Shown: positions 1 to 14,417, counted from the first letter of the stretch. The stretch: 64,000 bases of DNA from Nomia melanderi (GCF_051020985.1 NC_135000.1:22784784-22848783), one strand, 5' to 3'. Notes: generated by a model not told the origin, from the sequence alone. Translations and numbers: made by a program.

Positions 1-3000
1 CGCGTTCAGTCAAGTTCTCCGCGTTGGATTTATATTATAATTCAACGGCTAGGCAACGTAGGAAAACTTCGGAAACGCTAATGGCACTTTATCGCGGGTC
101 GTTTCACCGTTCGATCAAACGACGCGTCGAACGGCGCGTTATCGCGAGAATGAATCCGTTATTAATCGTCTCGACCTGCTGCCTTTTACATTGATATATT
201 TCTAAAACGGCCAGGAAGTACGGGGAACGTGCTGGAATTTTTCCAAGATTAATCATTGCGAATGTGGGTAATTATACGATCAACTTTGCGAAGGTTGCGC
301 AAGTTTTACGCGTGGTCGTACAAATTATTACTCGCATCTGCTCGTTAGGGAGCCGCGATTGTTGAACGTTCGATGATAACGTCCGCCGATTCGTCGTTTC
401 GTGTGCGACGGTGAATCGACAATGGCGTTGCGTCGCGTGCATTGTCTTTGGACGGTCGATGCCTATAAATCAATTTGATTATTGGATATGTAGTGATTTT
501 AATGTTGGCAGCATTATCATTTAACCTCGCGTAAACTTGTCGATTTAGAAGGAAGAAAGAACATTAAACACAGAACGAAACGCTTATGTACTTTAATTGC
601 TCCGAATTGGTACTTTCGAGTACCATGTCATTAAAATACTACCATAAATCAAAAGTACCCCTCATTCTATATAATTCATACCTAACTCAAAGTGATGCTG
701 TATTATTTTATGTTTTAATGTTTTTCAAAATTACCTACACACGGACGCGTGCCATTTCAACGAATCCGAAGCACATGAAAAATTAAAAAAGCAGTGATAA
801 AAATCGATAATAATACGATTCGAAACATAGGGGATGAAAATTAGTTTGCAAGAGAGATGAGGATAAAAAACTTTGCGTTGCGTCCGGTCGAAGCAATGTT
901 CGAATAAGTCGAATGTTCGGCAATCACGGGGACAAAGTCTCTTAAGCTGAAAAGCCAGGCGAAGCGACGCAGTCTCGTACGCCGTGGAATATATTAATTA
1001 CCGCCTCCGGTGCGGCGGAGCAATAAAACGAGGGTATCGCGGCGTTAAATCCATTTACGGAAAGTTATGGTTAATTAGTTTTCTGAGCGGAGTGTGTAAC
1101 GCACACGGAAGATATTTCCATTAACGGGGCAAGCGCGTATCGGCGCCGCGGGGAAAACGCGGGAATTTTTGCTCGGAACGGGCTCGCGCCAGTGGAAAAA
1201 CGCAACGGAACCAGCGGCCGTTAGGTTGCCGCGGCTTCGCGATAAATCGACGATTTTCGAGCGCGACCGCGACAAACGAGAAACCGTCCACCGCGCGCGA
1301 ATGCAACTTCTTAACGAGGAGAAAGGGCTGCGAGCCCGTTTCGATTAGCCAGGCCGACCGTTAATGCATAGCAATTTTAATTGGCACCGCGCTGCCCGCA
1401 AAAATTTCCGACGCAACGGCGGCGGGAACGGTTTCTGCCACGGGAAATGCGTTGACATTACCATCTTGGGGGGCATTGGGGACGACGCATTGTTGGGCCT
1501 TGAGGATCTGTCAGTGAAGTAACTTTATCGATAACGGGATGTTACGAAATGAATTGTAGTAATGAATCCGGTTCTAATTTGTAGAACGTGAAATACTTTT
1601 TCGTATTTCCTTCGTGATTCCGGGAACTTTTTTCTGTTGAAGAATTTCTGATCGTTACATCAGTCTTTATTAAGCTGTACTTCAAGTTTGTTGTACAACT
1701 TTTTACCGTATCCTGAAGAGTTTATTTATTCATAATACATTTATTTGGATATAGTTTGAATTATAAGGTGAATACCTTCGGTGTGCTCACGAATTTTATG
1801 GTAAAATAATTGAGATCGCTGTAAAATATAACGATTGAGTTTGTTATGTATTTCTCACCCTGGTATTGTTGAACAGCGTGTCACATACCACCGGATCGGT
1901 TCACGTGCCGTTGTGTACTTCTTCCGTTAACACCGACGCTATCACGTCCCGTCCTTGGCGCGCCATTAGCGGAAAGACTCCACCCTCCCGACACTTTCGA
2001 CAGCAAGAGCCTCGGAATCCCGCGTAAAGAAAGGAAACGAGATCCCCGCGTGGTCCGCGATCGTTATTATTAACTCTCGGCCGCGAACAGGATCCGTACG
2101 GCCATTGCATAATTAAAGGAGCGATCGAGGCCGCGGGCGATCGGTCCGATAAAAAGGCAGTCCCATATAGCGCTATACGGTGATAAATCAACCTTTAACG
2201 AAATGCTCGCTACGAAATAAAGAGACATTAATTTGCGGGCATGGCTCTCGATCTTGCGCTATCCTCCCGCGGCTCCTCGCGGACTGGGACTGACTTATAA
2301 ATGTAAAATGTGTCCGAGAGGGGATCATCAATGTAAGGGTACCCCTCACCTTGATCGCCGTAAAACAGTTGAAGCATTTAATTCGCCACGAAAAGAAGCC
2401 GCGGTTACGTCCGAGAGATTAATAGTCCGCTCGCCGGGGAACATTACCGACCTTTATTGGCTATCATTCACGTGGAAAGCGTGAAAACGTGCCTCAAAGT
2501 TCAGGGTTGAAAATACAATTTTCGAAACATCTTATGAACAGAAGTGTCCAAGGGAAAGAATCCTTCTTATCCAGTGGTACGATTTCGAATCAGAATTCGC
2601 ATGAAACAACGTTGCAACTTATCTATCGAAATGTTTCTTGAAAATTATTAAACGATCTTCATATAAAGTCTAATGATATATATATATATACTAATCAATA
2701 AAGAGGGAATATTTAAGTAGCATACAATTTTTCTATTTCTAAAAGTAAAATCGTGTGAAACGTAAAGTTCTTCTTCCGTTATCAATTATTATACCTTAGA
2801 GCAAAGATTGATATAGAATATCCCTCTAATTCTGTATTTTTCTATTAATAAATTATTAATAACGAAGTAGTCGTATCGATTATAGTTGAGAAATAAATCG
2901 TAGGGCAAGAGGTGAAGATTAACCTTACCCGCGTTTTCTGATGTGCCCCACCACGAGTGGACACGTATGCGCGAGTTGTCGACGTGTTCGTGCGTGGAAG

Positions 3001-4834
3001 CGAGAGGTTGCTCCATATCGGGGCGGCCTCGTGGGATCCATCGATCTTATTAAGGTTAAATCGAAGGTGCCTCCCGTTCTCCGCGGCTGAACACGATAAC
3101 AAACCCGGCCTGCCGCGCACCATCCGCGTATAATACACGCCGGGCCGGGGTTCCTGTGGCCTAGAGGCCGACTACAGAAACCTATGAATGGCTTCCGTTC
3201 GTTCCAGATATCGTAAAGTGTGTTTTCAGATAGACGCGGATCGCCTGGAACGATCGTTTCGGTACCGGCGCGGCACGGCGTCGCGCTACAAATGGCGGTA
3301 TTGTGTTACCGGCGCGGACACGGATTTGTTAAGACCGGGCGAAACTCGTGGCTGACACGCGATGAGAAATCTACGCGATAAATACCGCGAAGATTTATCG
3401 ATTCCATTCGCGAGAAACGGGGGACCGTGCTCTGAGGTGTAACGGGACGACCGTTAATGGCGGGCTTGTTCTTTAAACGATCGCAGCCAGCGATCGTAAA
3501 ATACTTTTATTATAGATCGAGCACCGTTCGATCGATCTCCCATTATCCCCGCTTTTTTTCATTACTCCCCCTTCCGCCGCTTATATTTCACGGATTCCAT
3601 CGATCCCCCCTTTTCCTTTCTCGCGGTTTAATTAACCTCTACTCCGTTCCCCGTGTACCGATGTTTCGGAGCTTCTTCAAACTTCTAGTTCGACGTGAAA
3701 CGAATAATATTCGTAGAAGCTACCGATCATTCTCAACGACGGTAAAAATATGTATGTCGAATAAATATCGCTGTTTCCTCGAAACGATATTACAAATTGC
3801 TGTCGCGTAAACGACGCTATTTAACTGTCAGCCAGGAATTCCGATCGGCGACAATGGGGGAAACAGAGCTTCCGTTGTCCTAGCATCGAGGCTTCCGAGC
3901 ATGTCCGACCATTAAAATGAAATCACAGTTAACGACGTATTAACGACGATCGTAATTATCATTATTGTGCGATCGCGAGGGCCTCGCCACCATATTATCA
4001 CTTGTGTTTAGACCTACGAGAGCCTCGAGCGCTGAGATCTTCTTCTTGAAGCGGCGAGCGCGGAAACTCGGAATGATTGTTCGTGACACGAACATTCGAT
4101 ACTGGACACGAAAAATCGTGGTGAAACAGGATGAGGCGGGATGGAACGGGATCGGCGGAGACGAGGCGGGTTGAATCCGGTGGTTCGAGTCCCGCGGCGA
4201 GCCGCGTCGCCCGGAGAAATTGCGCTGTCGGCGACGAACGGAAGCGTAATGACGCGACAAATGTCTACGCGCGAATAATTAAGGAGGCACGGCCGCGGTC
4301 TGGGATTACGGACAACTCTATCGTTACACGTGATTATACATCTGCGACACGCGTGTCAGTAATGAAATTGGCAGGCTCGCTCGTTTTACTTGCAACCAGA
4401 AGCGCGCGGAAAGCCGGTAGTTTGCCGTGCGCGCCGCGGACAGATAGCAATTTTTCTATTTGGACACGCGTGTAATTTAAATGCATATGTACGCCGCCGC
4501 TCGCTGGGAATTCTATCAGAGCCTGATCCGATATGCAAATTTATCAATTTCATCGTGGTTACGGGAGTAGTGACACGTTAGAAAGTTGCACCGCAGCGAG
4601 CATTCATCTTTTGAATTTTATTTGCGGCTCTAATTTGCGATAAACCGATACGTTTTACGTTTCGCTTTAGATTTTTGTTTTCCGAGTAGGATCCCTGCGA
4701 GCGATATCCTCGACAGTTTCAGGAAACGGTGAGTAAGCTTCGATTGTAACGTTGATACTTGTTTTATGAATTTGAACGCGAGTAATGTTTTAAAAGTGGT
4801 TACTTACGTTCTATTGTTTCTGAGAACGGAACAG
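1..4834. other. Gene-free unique sequence
   Basis: No coding or RNA gene is supported here. The longest open frame (3457-3810, plus strand, 117 codons) gives a basic, serine/arginine-rich peptide with no recognisable domain. CpG-rich blocks (around 1130-1450 and 4140-4260) alternate with AT-rich stretches (around 2640-2860). An (AT)n run lies at 2676-2690. A GTGAGT donor-like hexamer at 4729-4734 has no credible exon in front of it. A T-arm-like motif near 4181 was examined and dismissed. Confidence 0.6.
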
Positions 4835-5165
4835 ATAGTTTTAGGAAGTCGTTAGAAGCGTAGAGGAAACGAGGGCGATCAATGAGAGATAGGGGTGTGC
4901 GGATAGAGGAGGGGTACATAAGAAGTAGAATAGTGTACGAACAGGAAAAGAAGAATTTAAATACAGAATATAGAGTACATGTATGATAGTAGATTAAAAA
5001 GGTCAAATAAATAGAAAAAGTAGTACACAAGTAAACAAAAATAGATATTCAAAAGGACAAGTACACGAGTACATAAAGAGGGATACATAAAAAGGAAGAG
5101 TATAGGAAAAAGGAAGTATATAATACATAAGAAGAATAACAATGTGTAGTTACAAAGAAACGAAT
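4835..5165. repeat. Purine-skewed degenerate minisatellite tract
   Basis: The plus strand is strongly purine-rich. I count about 63 pyrimidines in the 240 bases from 4921 to 5160. Short related words recur at irregular spacing: GTACATAAGAAG, GTACATG, GTACACAAG, GTACACGAGTACATAAAG, ATACATAAAAAGG and ATACATAAGAAG. This suggests an old array of roughly 15-30-bp units built on a GTACAYAA core. The minus strand reads as a phenylalanine/leucine/tyrosine-rich open frame (4957-5142). That frame is a by-product of the base skew and not evidence of a membrane protein. Confidence 0.6.
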
Positions 5166-7608
5166 ACTCCAGTACAGAAAGAAAGGTATTAATTCCATTT
5201 TACCGATTCCTTCGTGGAATCATCTGCTCTCGGTTTTCCCGAATTAAAAGCGATGGACCCGCAATTGCGTTTGATCCGACCGTTACGTCCGCCAGTGATA
5301 AAAATCTACAAGACACAGGCTGATTCCCGAAATATACCGACCTCGTTAAGTCGATCAACTAACGCCACCGTGAACGGGGCAGTCGTTAATGTCTCGTTAC
5401 CTTAACTCTACGAAGTCGCTATCGCGGAAGAATATCGGCGACATCGGAGCGGTACCAGCGAGGTATCCTTAACACGTTGCCGGGCCCGTCCGATGGAATA
5501 ACCGGGGAACGTTCCCGAGACAGAAACCGCGCGTCCATTGGGCGATTAACAAGCCGGCGGATGGCACCGCGGGGGATCTATTTGCTGGCCCCCAGAATGT
5601 TCCTTCGCCTTTCAAATATCCCCTGACTTATGGGCGTAACGCGCCACGGAGCAAACTTTTACACGGTCACTGCGCCGATAAGTACCGCTGTTGCCATTCC
5701 CTTCTTCATTCTCCTCTTCCTGTCTTCCTTCTCCGCGAAGTCGGCCAGCGAGATTATCCGACTGATCGCCTCGATTATAATTTTGACGTCCGCACGGCGT
5801 GTCCGAGGAAGAAGAAACAGTACTTTCGGAAGAAGACAGAAATTTCGGGGAACAGACGTTCATCGTAGTTCAGTCTTAAAGAGTCTTTCTACCAGGAACG
5901 TTACACGTCATAAACTTTATGAGTAACGTTGTCTGAATACTTCATCTACCGTGGCCAAGTCTGCTACATACTCTCTATCGGCTTACGAGAATGAAAACTA
6001 CTAATACCGGATAATACTAATACACTAGTATACGATCGATACACAATCGATAAGCACTGTCATTGAAAAATTCTAGCCGATAAGCATAAAAAGTTCGATT
6101 GTTCGAATCTCGGTAGATAAACTGCTAAGAAGAGTTCAAGAATACAATCTAAGAAAGTGTAAACAATTCTGTTTGCCCTAACTTCCCTGGCATTATTAAG
6201 TACAGTCGTCCTACTGCAAAGTCTTCTACCGTTTCTTCGATCGAAAAATTCCACGATGCTTCTTTCTTCCGATGTGAGCTACCAATCATCTCAGCAACAC
6301 CGCTCGACAGCCGAATGACGAACGCGGCTGAAGAAGAAAACTCGTGTCTCTACTCATCGAACAACCTCGCCGATTAGCGGCACGGAAAGAAGACGGAGAA
6401 ACGAAGGATTGATGAGTCCGGTGGTGGCCGACTAATCTCCCTAAGACCCGTTCGATTCCGTGGCGAGGCTAATGTTGACAAACGATCCGGGCGCGAGGCA
6501 GAGGGAACCGGGGCCGTGGCGATTCTGGGACGCGGGCAAGGTTTCGCGAACGGGCCCTGGTCGCGGGAGGCGACTTTGATGAATCAGGTTCCAGCTTTCT
6601 TTGACGATAATTTGAAGGTAACAGCGTGAAAGATACCGGCGCAGCGCAGTATCGCGTAATTAATAACGCGGCGCGTTCCCAGCGCGGGGTTCCGAAGCAT
6701 TTAACTTTGAAATTAATTGTGCTCGAGCTTCGTCCTTGCTCGCGTGGTACTCGCTCGCCGGGCCCGCGTGCTTTTCTCTAGTTAATAAGCGGCGGAATAT
6801 ACTTCGCTAATGAGAATCGGCTTTGATGGGGACGGACAGTTTGTTGGAGCAGCGTTACCCTCGTTAGCGTCGCGCTTGTCCGGAACAGCGAGACGCCGCG
6901 AAGCGGGAAAGCGATTTCCTCTTCGACTTCGTTGGTTGATCGACTGCGAGGGAGGAGATAACTTTATTTCTCTCTTTTACGCGTGACTTTACGGGGGGAG
7001 AATGTTGAATTCCATCTAACAGCAGTGGGAACAGAAGTGACTCGTAATCGGGATGTTCGAAAGGTGACGTTAATGAGGTAACGATGTATAAGTATCGATA
7101 AACACACCCATGCTCGAGCGGCCGGCTAGAAATCGAATTCGTTGGTGTTGTCGATCGTTCGCCAGATGGTAGTCAAACGGAGGACCCATTAGTGAAAGGA
7201 AGTCGCTGTCCGCGATCGAGCCACGAAGAAACATCATTGCTGAAACGCGCGGGGAATGCCTCCAGGACAGGGGAATTACTTCACGTTGAAATAAATATGG
7301 CCGACGATTACTCGGCGCGGGATTTTCTGTCATTAAATCAATTAACTACCTTTAACGAGGCCACCGTTTTCTTCGCCGAACTGTTTTCTTTCTGGGTTTG
7401 TTCTCCGCAAAAGCCACGAGCGGGGGAGAAACTTCTTCGATATTAGCAATCGCGCGGGAGATTGTCAGCGATTAGCCTCGTTGCGAAACGCGCTCAGAGA
7501 TCCCACTTGAACGGGTTTACTTTCGTGTGTCGCTCGAAAAGGATTTAAGAGCTGGCTCGCTCGTGGGACGATCGTTGATTCGACTGTGCGGAATCATGAA
7601 GTCGCGTA
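5166..7608. other. Gene-free unique sequence
   Basis: Nothing recognisable is encoded. Frames of 83-98 codons at 5612-5926 are open on both strands at once and are low in complexity, so they look compositional. A TTAA at 5469-5472 followed by CACGTTGCCGGG resembles the start of the MITE at 28561, but no partner end was found. The stretch 6480-6960 is CpG-rich unique DNA with several TTAATTA-type homeodomain-like words. Such words are too common to call as sites. Confidence 0.55.
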
Positions 7609-7628
7609 TGTGTGTGTGTGTGTGTGTG
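7609..7628. repeat. (TG)10 dinucleotide microsatellite
   Basis: Ten uninterrupted TG units. On the minus strand the run encodes a histidine/threonine stretch inside a spurious frame (7545-7853). A perfect run of this length is likely to vary in length between individuals. Confidence 0.95.
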
Positions 7629-10600
7629 CGAATGTACCGTGTGTACGAGCATCACGTACGCGCCGTTGGTTAATTCGCGGCAATGAAACGGTGACAGCTC
7701 GACGTGATTGCGAAAGGTATCAAGATTCGTGCACCGGGCATTCATCATACGCCGGGTGATTGAGTTCGCAGAAACGGAATTTATGATAATTATTTTCCGA
7801 GAAGTTTCACCGTCGGTGCGCTCGGCTAATGACGTCTCAACGCCCGGCTGCAAATCGAGACGCGTAGGTGGCCCCCGGAAGGAAGCTGATCGTCATACGT
7901 CTTTACGAGCGTACGATTAACCGAGCCCGGGTACATCAATCTCTTCAGGGTCACACGCGCGAACGACCCAAACCGCGGGGATGTTGATTAACCGGTGAGC
8001 GTTCGCCTCGGCGAACGCGAAACTTCTTCGACTCCGTGAAACGTGTACCATGCTGGAATTACCTGTGTAATTTTCAATCAACCCCGACTAAATTCTGATA
8101 ACTAGCCTTTTCCCGCGGACTCATAAATCACGGGTCGCGCGTTCGGTTTCAGCGTGGCATAACGCTGCTGCAATCTGGTGAAATAACACCGTATCAATGG
8201 TATCGATTCCGCTCTGAAAACTATGGACCCTTATCGAACAACGTGAAAGGTATCTGTCGGAAGTAATCAACAGCTGAAATCATCTATACCCGTTTTCTTC
8301 TTCTTCCAGCGTAGCTATTAAACGTTCAAAGGTCGAGACAAGGAAAACGCAAACAAGCAATAGGGCTTAGTGCATCTTTACGCTCGAAAGTCAATGGAAA
8401 TTTACGTTGCTGTTGTTGGTTTACGGTTCTACGGTTAATTCGCTTCGAGCATCATAAATTATGAAGATGGCACTAACATACATTATAATTTTACGACACT
8501 TCACATAAAATATTTCAGCGTCGCATCATTTGAATGTCATAAGCGGCCAAGTGGAGGATTGATGTGAATTCGACGATCAAACGAATCATCGTTACACGAA
8601 CCCGGAAAAAAGAAACGGAACAGCTAAGACAAAGCTTTCCCCGCGAGTCTGACTAATGGCGAACCTGCCAAAATCGTTTGTAGGGGATTAGCAGGCGTAA
8701 CTGTGTCCCGGCACGGTCACTGAAACGAATAAATCACGGCACGAGGAAGCGTTTAAGCGGCCCTGGCGAATGCGGGCCGGAAGTGGACCTGTCGTCGACG
8801 GGAACGACACACGACGAACGCCTCTTCTCTCGTCTGGCCTCTCTTCGAGCGTGCACGCGCGTTCGCCTTGGTGACGGGTGTAGGTGTATTATATGATCCC
8901 CCGTTGAAAAGAGGGAGGACGGAGGGCCGGGAATCTCTTACAAGCGTGTATATATACGTGGGTGGGCCGCCTCGTGTGTCGGATTCTTCTCGCATCGGAG
9001 TATTCCCTTAAAGCGCGGGGACACGTGGCACCGTTCACGGATTCGGTAAATTATTAACGAGATCCTCTGTCCGGCTCTTTCCATTTTTCGGATGACGACT
9101 GTATTATCGACCCTCGAAGCTTCCTCTCCGAAAGAAACACGTTTCGTGTTCAAAATTTGTACATTTAGAACTGAGGCTAACACGATTGCTCGGCGGCCTT
9201 TTTAAAAGCAATGGTTCGAAAATGATATACGGGTTCTTCGATCGATTTTTAAAATTGGTAGCTACAATGTGGATACTCATGAAAGGATTGCTTTTGGAAC
9301 GGTCGTTTGAATGAAATGATTAAACGTTTCATGGCAAACTTTTGCTTGAAGCACTTAATAATTCATTAGAAAGGAAAAGAATTCTACTTTTGCAGTGAGT
9401 CTACATTAATTCTGAGCATCGACTATCTATAACGGGAAAATTGTACCGCATTCCGAGCATGAAGGAGTTTACAACATACATAGCTGTTCAATTAAGTTTC
9501 AAATCTCTATCTTAGGTCTCGTTAAATATCGTGATTCCAGGGGTTAACAGGCTTCGGTCAGACGAAGCGTTGATTTCTACGGGACTTCACCTTTGTGTCG
9601 CCTTATTTATTTCCGTGAATCGTCGAGGAAGCTTCGAAGTCGAATAAGATTTAAATTCTCCATTGAAGGACTGAGATTTCTTCGTTCTCTCGATCGATTG
9701 CTTCTTCTCGGCAGAGATATTTATATTTCGCTTGATGCTCCTTGACCGGGGAGCCGCTAATCACCGCACGCTGCCCGCAGACATCTATATTATTATTGAC
9801 AATATAATAAAGAAGTCAGACATCGATAACGAACGACACCGTTTTACCGGGTAAGATCGGAATATTTATCGTAGGATGGGACGCAACCGGTCTGGCGACT
9901 CTCGCGGTAGACGAGCGAAATCAAAAATGTGGGGTAGCCGCAGGGGATACATGGGACGTTTCATTACGTGATGCACACCGACGTGTTGCGTGCGGTATTG
10001 TTAACGAGATTGAGGAAATTGTTATGGGGAAAATGGTTGGAAAAGTCACAGCGAACGACGAGCAAACTACGCTCCGCTGCACGCGAACCTGTGTTCCAAT
10101 GTAACTAAACAAAACCGGAAAACTACAGCTTCGCATAAGCGTACGTAACCTAAAACTATTTAAACTCTTATACGATGGCTAATTAATGACCTCTAAGAAA
10201 GACATCGTTAAAAACATAAAAAAGGAAATTATCCGTTAAAAATTCCTATGAGGGTTGATCGGTCATCCAAGAAAATCGACTCACAATTTATTACATCCCA
10301 TAAAAACAAAGTCGATTATTATCTCCAGAGAATAAGTAAATGATTAAGCTGAAAAATGAATAGCTTCGATAAAAATTCTTTGAGAAAATGAAGAGAAAGG
10401 TCCATTCGAGAATTGCAAAGCGGATTGAACGATGGATGAAATTGGCTTCCGAAACAGCTCCGGAGCAAATTGAAGCCCGGTTTTCCGAGGATCCCGAGGT
10501 AAAGATCAGCACCACAGCCGTGGCGCGACGTGTCGTCGGCGAGCGCGACGAGATCGCCGCCAATGACGGATGACGTACAGTGCACAGCCGATCGAAAGGG

Positions 10601-13600
10601 ACGGAATACTTTAATCGAGAGGAAAGTCGCAACCGGTCCGGCGGGTTCGCGGAACGCGAAACAAAAAGCCGCGCGCACGATCAAAAATATCCGATCACGG
10701 TGATCACGCGCGATCGTTAGTCGGTAGTCAGGTGGAAATTTGTTGCGCCGGATATATATCGCGGCGGCGGGCAGCGAACGCGCAACCGCAGACCCGCGTG
10801 CCAATATCCGCGGGTGCTCGTACTGCCATTATGCGCCGCGCTGCACGCGCATCATCTCGCCCCGATCATTTCATTCCTTGACGAATACGCGACACGCGAT
10901 TCCGTAATACCATTTCAGCACGGCGAGCTTTGATCGGTATTATTATTTTCGTATGTATTTTTTGCAACGAATTTGAATATCCCCAGACCACAAGGAAGAA
11001 GAATCCGTGGACGATTGTTTCGTTCGCTTAAGATAATTTCATGAAATCCTTCGTCGACGTAACGTAGTGATGTATTTCCTGGTAATATAATTACGGTAGA
11101 TAGATAGGTAGTAAGTATATATATATATGTTTCTCGTTTTCAACGAAAAGACGCCGTCGTCGGCGTTACGAAAGAATTTCAAATCCTGACGAGATCTTCT
11201 CATTGCCCACTTGAACCCTTTTAACCCCCTCGCGTTTAATCTGTTCAATTCAGTGTACATTTCTTTTTCGGCCATGTATTTCTTTGTGGATTAAAATGGA
11301 TCACTCGATGTAATCGTTCCTATGAAAGGTTAAAGTGGATCATGTGGGCCTCCATTCAGCGACCGAATAAGGGCACTAAAATGATCGAGAATTTTACAGA
11401 TGGAAGTAGGTCTTGCGTGATGTATACGTTTATTTCGATGTCGTCACCCTATAGAGGATATCATGAAACACTCCGAAAGAAGCTTCTCCCGTCCTTGGTT
11501 AATTTGCCGAGAGGTTTCGTCGGTAAATTAAAAGTCGGAAATTTGTGCAAGTAACGCTGTATTGTCTACATTGTCCGATGAAAATGAGTCGCTCGATGTG
11601 GTACGGGGTAAGGTGCAACTGTGAATGCAAGGAAACATTGGACCACCCACAATAGAAACCGAAAAGCCTGATGTTCGGCTATAATCGACTATAATTCATC
11701 CTAAAATGACCGTAACGGGCGGCTGTCTTGAACGATTAACGCAATCATCCTCTATAATTTCATCGTTATTCGTTCTTTAATACTTTAACGACCGGTGTCA
11801 TATACACGTGATTTCAGTGTTCCCATTTATAGTATATTGTTTTGACCTGCATATTTTTCAACCCCTCCCGTTATGATTTTTTTGTCGCCAGACTAGCAAG
11901 GAACTATTTACTTTTAATAATTTTTCAAGGAGAAAACAAATTATTTGATCATCCATTCTATACATTATTTATTCACAATAACGTGTAAATTCGTTAATTT
12001 TTAAACAAAATATACGTTATTCCTGCAGAAACAATAATTAAACAGTACTAGCAACAGAAGACGAACCTGTTCATAAAAATTATGACAAAAGTTACTTTAT
12101 AAACAGACTCGTACAATGTGCGCGAAGCTACCCGATCGCGAACGTTTGCGTTTCCGTTACGTTATTGGAAGCGGTCCGCATTTAGAACACGACGATTCCG
12201 TCGTTAAAGTACAAACGCCAATTCATCCGGCTTTTCTTCGTGCCGCGGTGAATTCGTTACTTTACACCGAACCGTCGATCGTGAGAGAACCAGCGATCGT
12301 AACAAACGACGAGTGTATTTTAATGGGCTCGTTTAAGGTACACCTGTCCCCGTAATGTTCCGACAATCGAGTAAAACAGTGCGGCTCGCATTTCTTACGG
12401 ATGTCGCGGCTCGTATCGCCGCGACAACGTTGTCCGGTCGTTAAACGCGTTACCGGGGCCCATTAAAAAAGCGAGCCGCGATTAATATTATTTCGGTAAC
12501 CAGCGCACGGCAATATCCGGCCGGAGGTCGCGCCACGGAACCCGAGGCGAACGCTAATCGGCTGAATGTATTATCTGATTAAAGGTACTTTATAGTTAAT
12601 TACTTTATCAAACTCTTAAGCAGGATTGCGCCCGCGAGTCATTCCAGCCGTTGCCTCTCACGATCGACAAAGCCGTGTTTCAATTACCGCGCTGCTGGCC
12701 CTCGCCTACCGTGCATTGAGATATTAAATGAAATCCATAAATTCATAGACACGTCTCGATTAATCACCGGTGGCCAACACGGTAGAAAGAACCACGGGGT
12801 GGGAGGAGGGAGTGGAAGAGCAGAAGCGAGACAGAGACACCAACGGAGACAGGGGGGATAGAGACAGACCAAGAGAGATAGACCGTGGAAAGTTAATTAC
12901 AGCCGTTGCCCGAGCGAACCAAGCGCGACGCATAAATGCACGATTATTTCGCGATTATCTAATACGAATTATCTGCGGAACGATGCCGCGATGCGTGGCT
13001 TACACGATCGTCAAATTAATTATTATGTTCGTCCCGGCGCGCCGCTCAAAAGTCCGTGAAGCTCGTTAAGGTTTAAGGTGTACACGATGAGATAAGAGAG
13101 GCCCCGCGAAAAATGCAAAACGCCTAGACACGCAGCGCAGCGGCGCGGCCGGCTACGATCGCGGCGGCTCGTTCGCCGACTCGTAACCGACTTGCCGAAC
13201 GATCGTTATATTTTTACGCCACGTCCGTAATCGCGCGGTCACATTTTCCACTCGGACGAATAATAAAATAGTGCCGCGCGGCGCGTGTAAATTCTCCCTC
13301 CCCATGGTCCGGGCCCCGCGGAACCCGGCCCGTTGTTTCGCGGAATCGTTTCGTCGTGTAATTTACGTTACTGCGCCCGATACTCACGGAAGTTAATAAA
13401 CAGGCTGATATATGGGGATCATAGAGCCTTTAAGTCGAACGTCTTTTACGATTGTTCAAATTAATGAACAAACGCGAGTACCTCGCGGGCGGAATTGGTT
13501 GTTTAGAATCTCTTTAGAAATTCTGGTACGTATATAAAGGCTCCCGTTGAATTTATACCCGTCGGATTTTACCGGGCTTAAAACGATCCTGTAGATATTA

Positions 13601-14378
13601 TGATAACTAGACCGCAGACTTTACGTGCTCATTTTGTACGCTCGCGCGGCGAACATACAGACGCGAACGTCGTAATGACCGTACAAATTAGATCCTCGTT
13701 TCAGTTTCAATTTGAACGTACGATTTCTCCGGCGATGGGAAAAAAATACTGTTCCTATCGGTTTGGGGATTGTAAATTATTCGCGACGCACGGCGACGGT
13801 GTAATGGTAAACATGTTCGCTGGCGGACACAACGGGGACCTTTAAAAAATGCTTTAAATTCCAAAATATGAAGCTTATTCTCAACTATCTTATTTAAAAA
13901 TTGCGTTTTATTCGGGAACTTCAAGATTTTAAGTAGATATCGGTATTCAGGAATCTCCTAATAAAAATGATTCTTTAAATTGCTATCAAGTTGTACAGTG
14001 TTCAGCAAGAGATCGCGCCACAATCAACGACATTAAATATCATGGCACTGGTTACAGAATCGTGTGCCCTATTACTAGAGGAATTCTCGTATTCGACCGC
14101 GGACAAGACGTCGATCAAAGAAAATGCAATAAAGCGGGGCATTTAGCGGGGGGAAATAAAAGGAGCGCGGGCTCCCCTGGCGAACGCCTATTAACATCTC
14201 CGGAGGGGGCGCGTCCGGACGGATCCACCCTGACGGTTTATTCGCCGAGGCCGTTGGACCCACCCTCGGTCCGCCACCGGCCCCGATATTAATTACCAAT
14301 TCGTCCCCGTTACCCTCGAAATAAGCGGCAGCGCTCGCGGCGACTAATCACTTGATGCGGTACCAACCGGCGCGCGGC
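7629..14378. other. Gene-free unique sequence
   Basis: No exon or RNA gene is recognised. The largest frame is on the minus strand at 10319-10804 (161 codons). It starts at TTG, overlaps an open frame on each strand, and has no domain, so I read it as a composition effect. The frame at 12116-12355 (79 codons, ATG) is also unrecognised. A short TA run lies at 11116-11128. The part 11760-12110 is AT-rich. It includes TTAACGACCGGTGTC near 11787, which resembles the subterminal sequence of TTAA-type MITEs, but no paired end was found. Confidence 0.55.
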
Positions 14379-14417
14379 GAGAGAGAGAGAGGGAGAGAGA
14401 GAGGGAGAGAGAGAAAA
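14379..14417. repeat. (GA)n purine microsatellite
   Basis: About 39 bp of GA with three GGG interruptions. Such tracts can bind GAGA-type factors and can form triplex structures, but nothing around it indicates a promoter. Confidence 0.9.

Noticed and set aside
4176..4200. GGTTCGAGTCC word like a tRNA T-arm on the plus strand.
   Set aside because: The five-base stem around the loop does not pair, and there is no A-box, anticodon arm or acceptor stem upstream.
4957..5142. Hydrophobic minus-strand frame resembling a transmembrane peptide.
   Set aside because: It follows directly from the purine skew of the other strand, which turns into phenylalanine, leucine and tyrosine codons.
10160..10265. 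Weak inverted similarity between TTTAAACTCTTATA and TATGAGGGTTGA, suggesting a tiny TTAA-type element.
   Set aside because: The match is short and gapped, and there is no TTAA on the right side.
10319..10804. 161-codon frame on the minus strand.
   Set aside because: It needs a TTG start, overlaps other open frames and has no recognisable domain.
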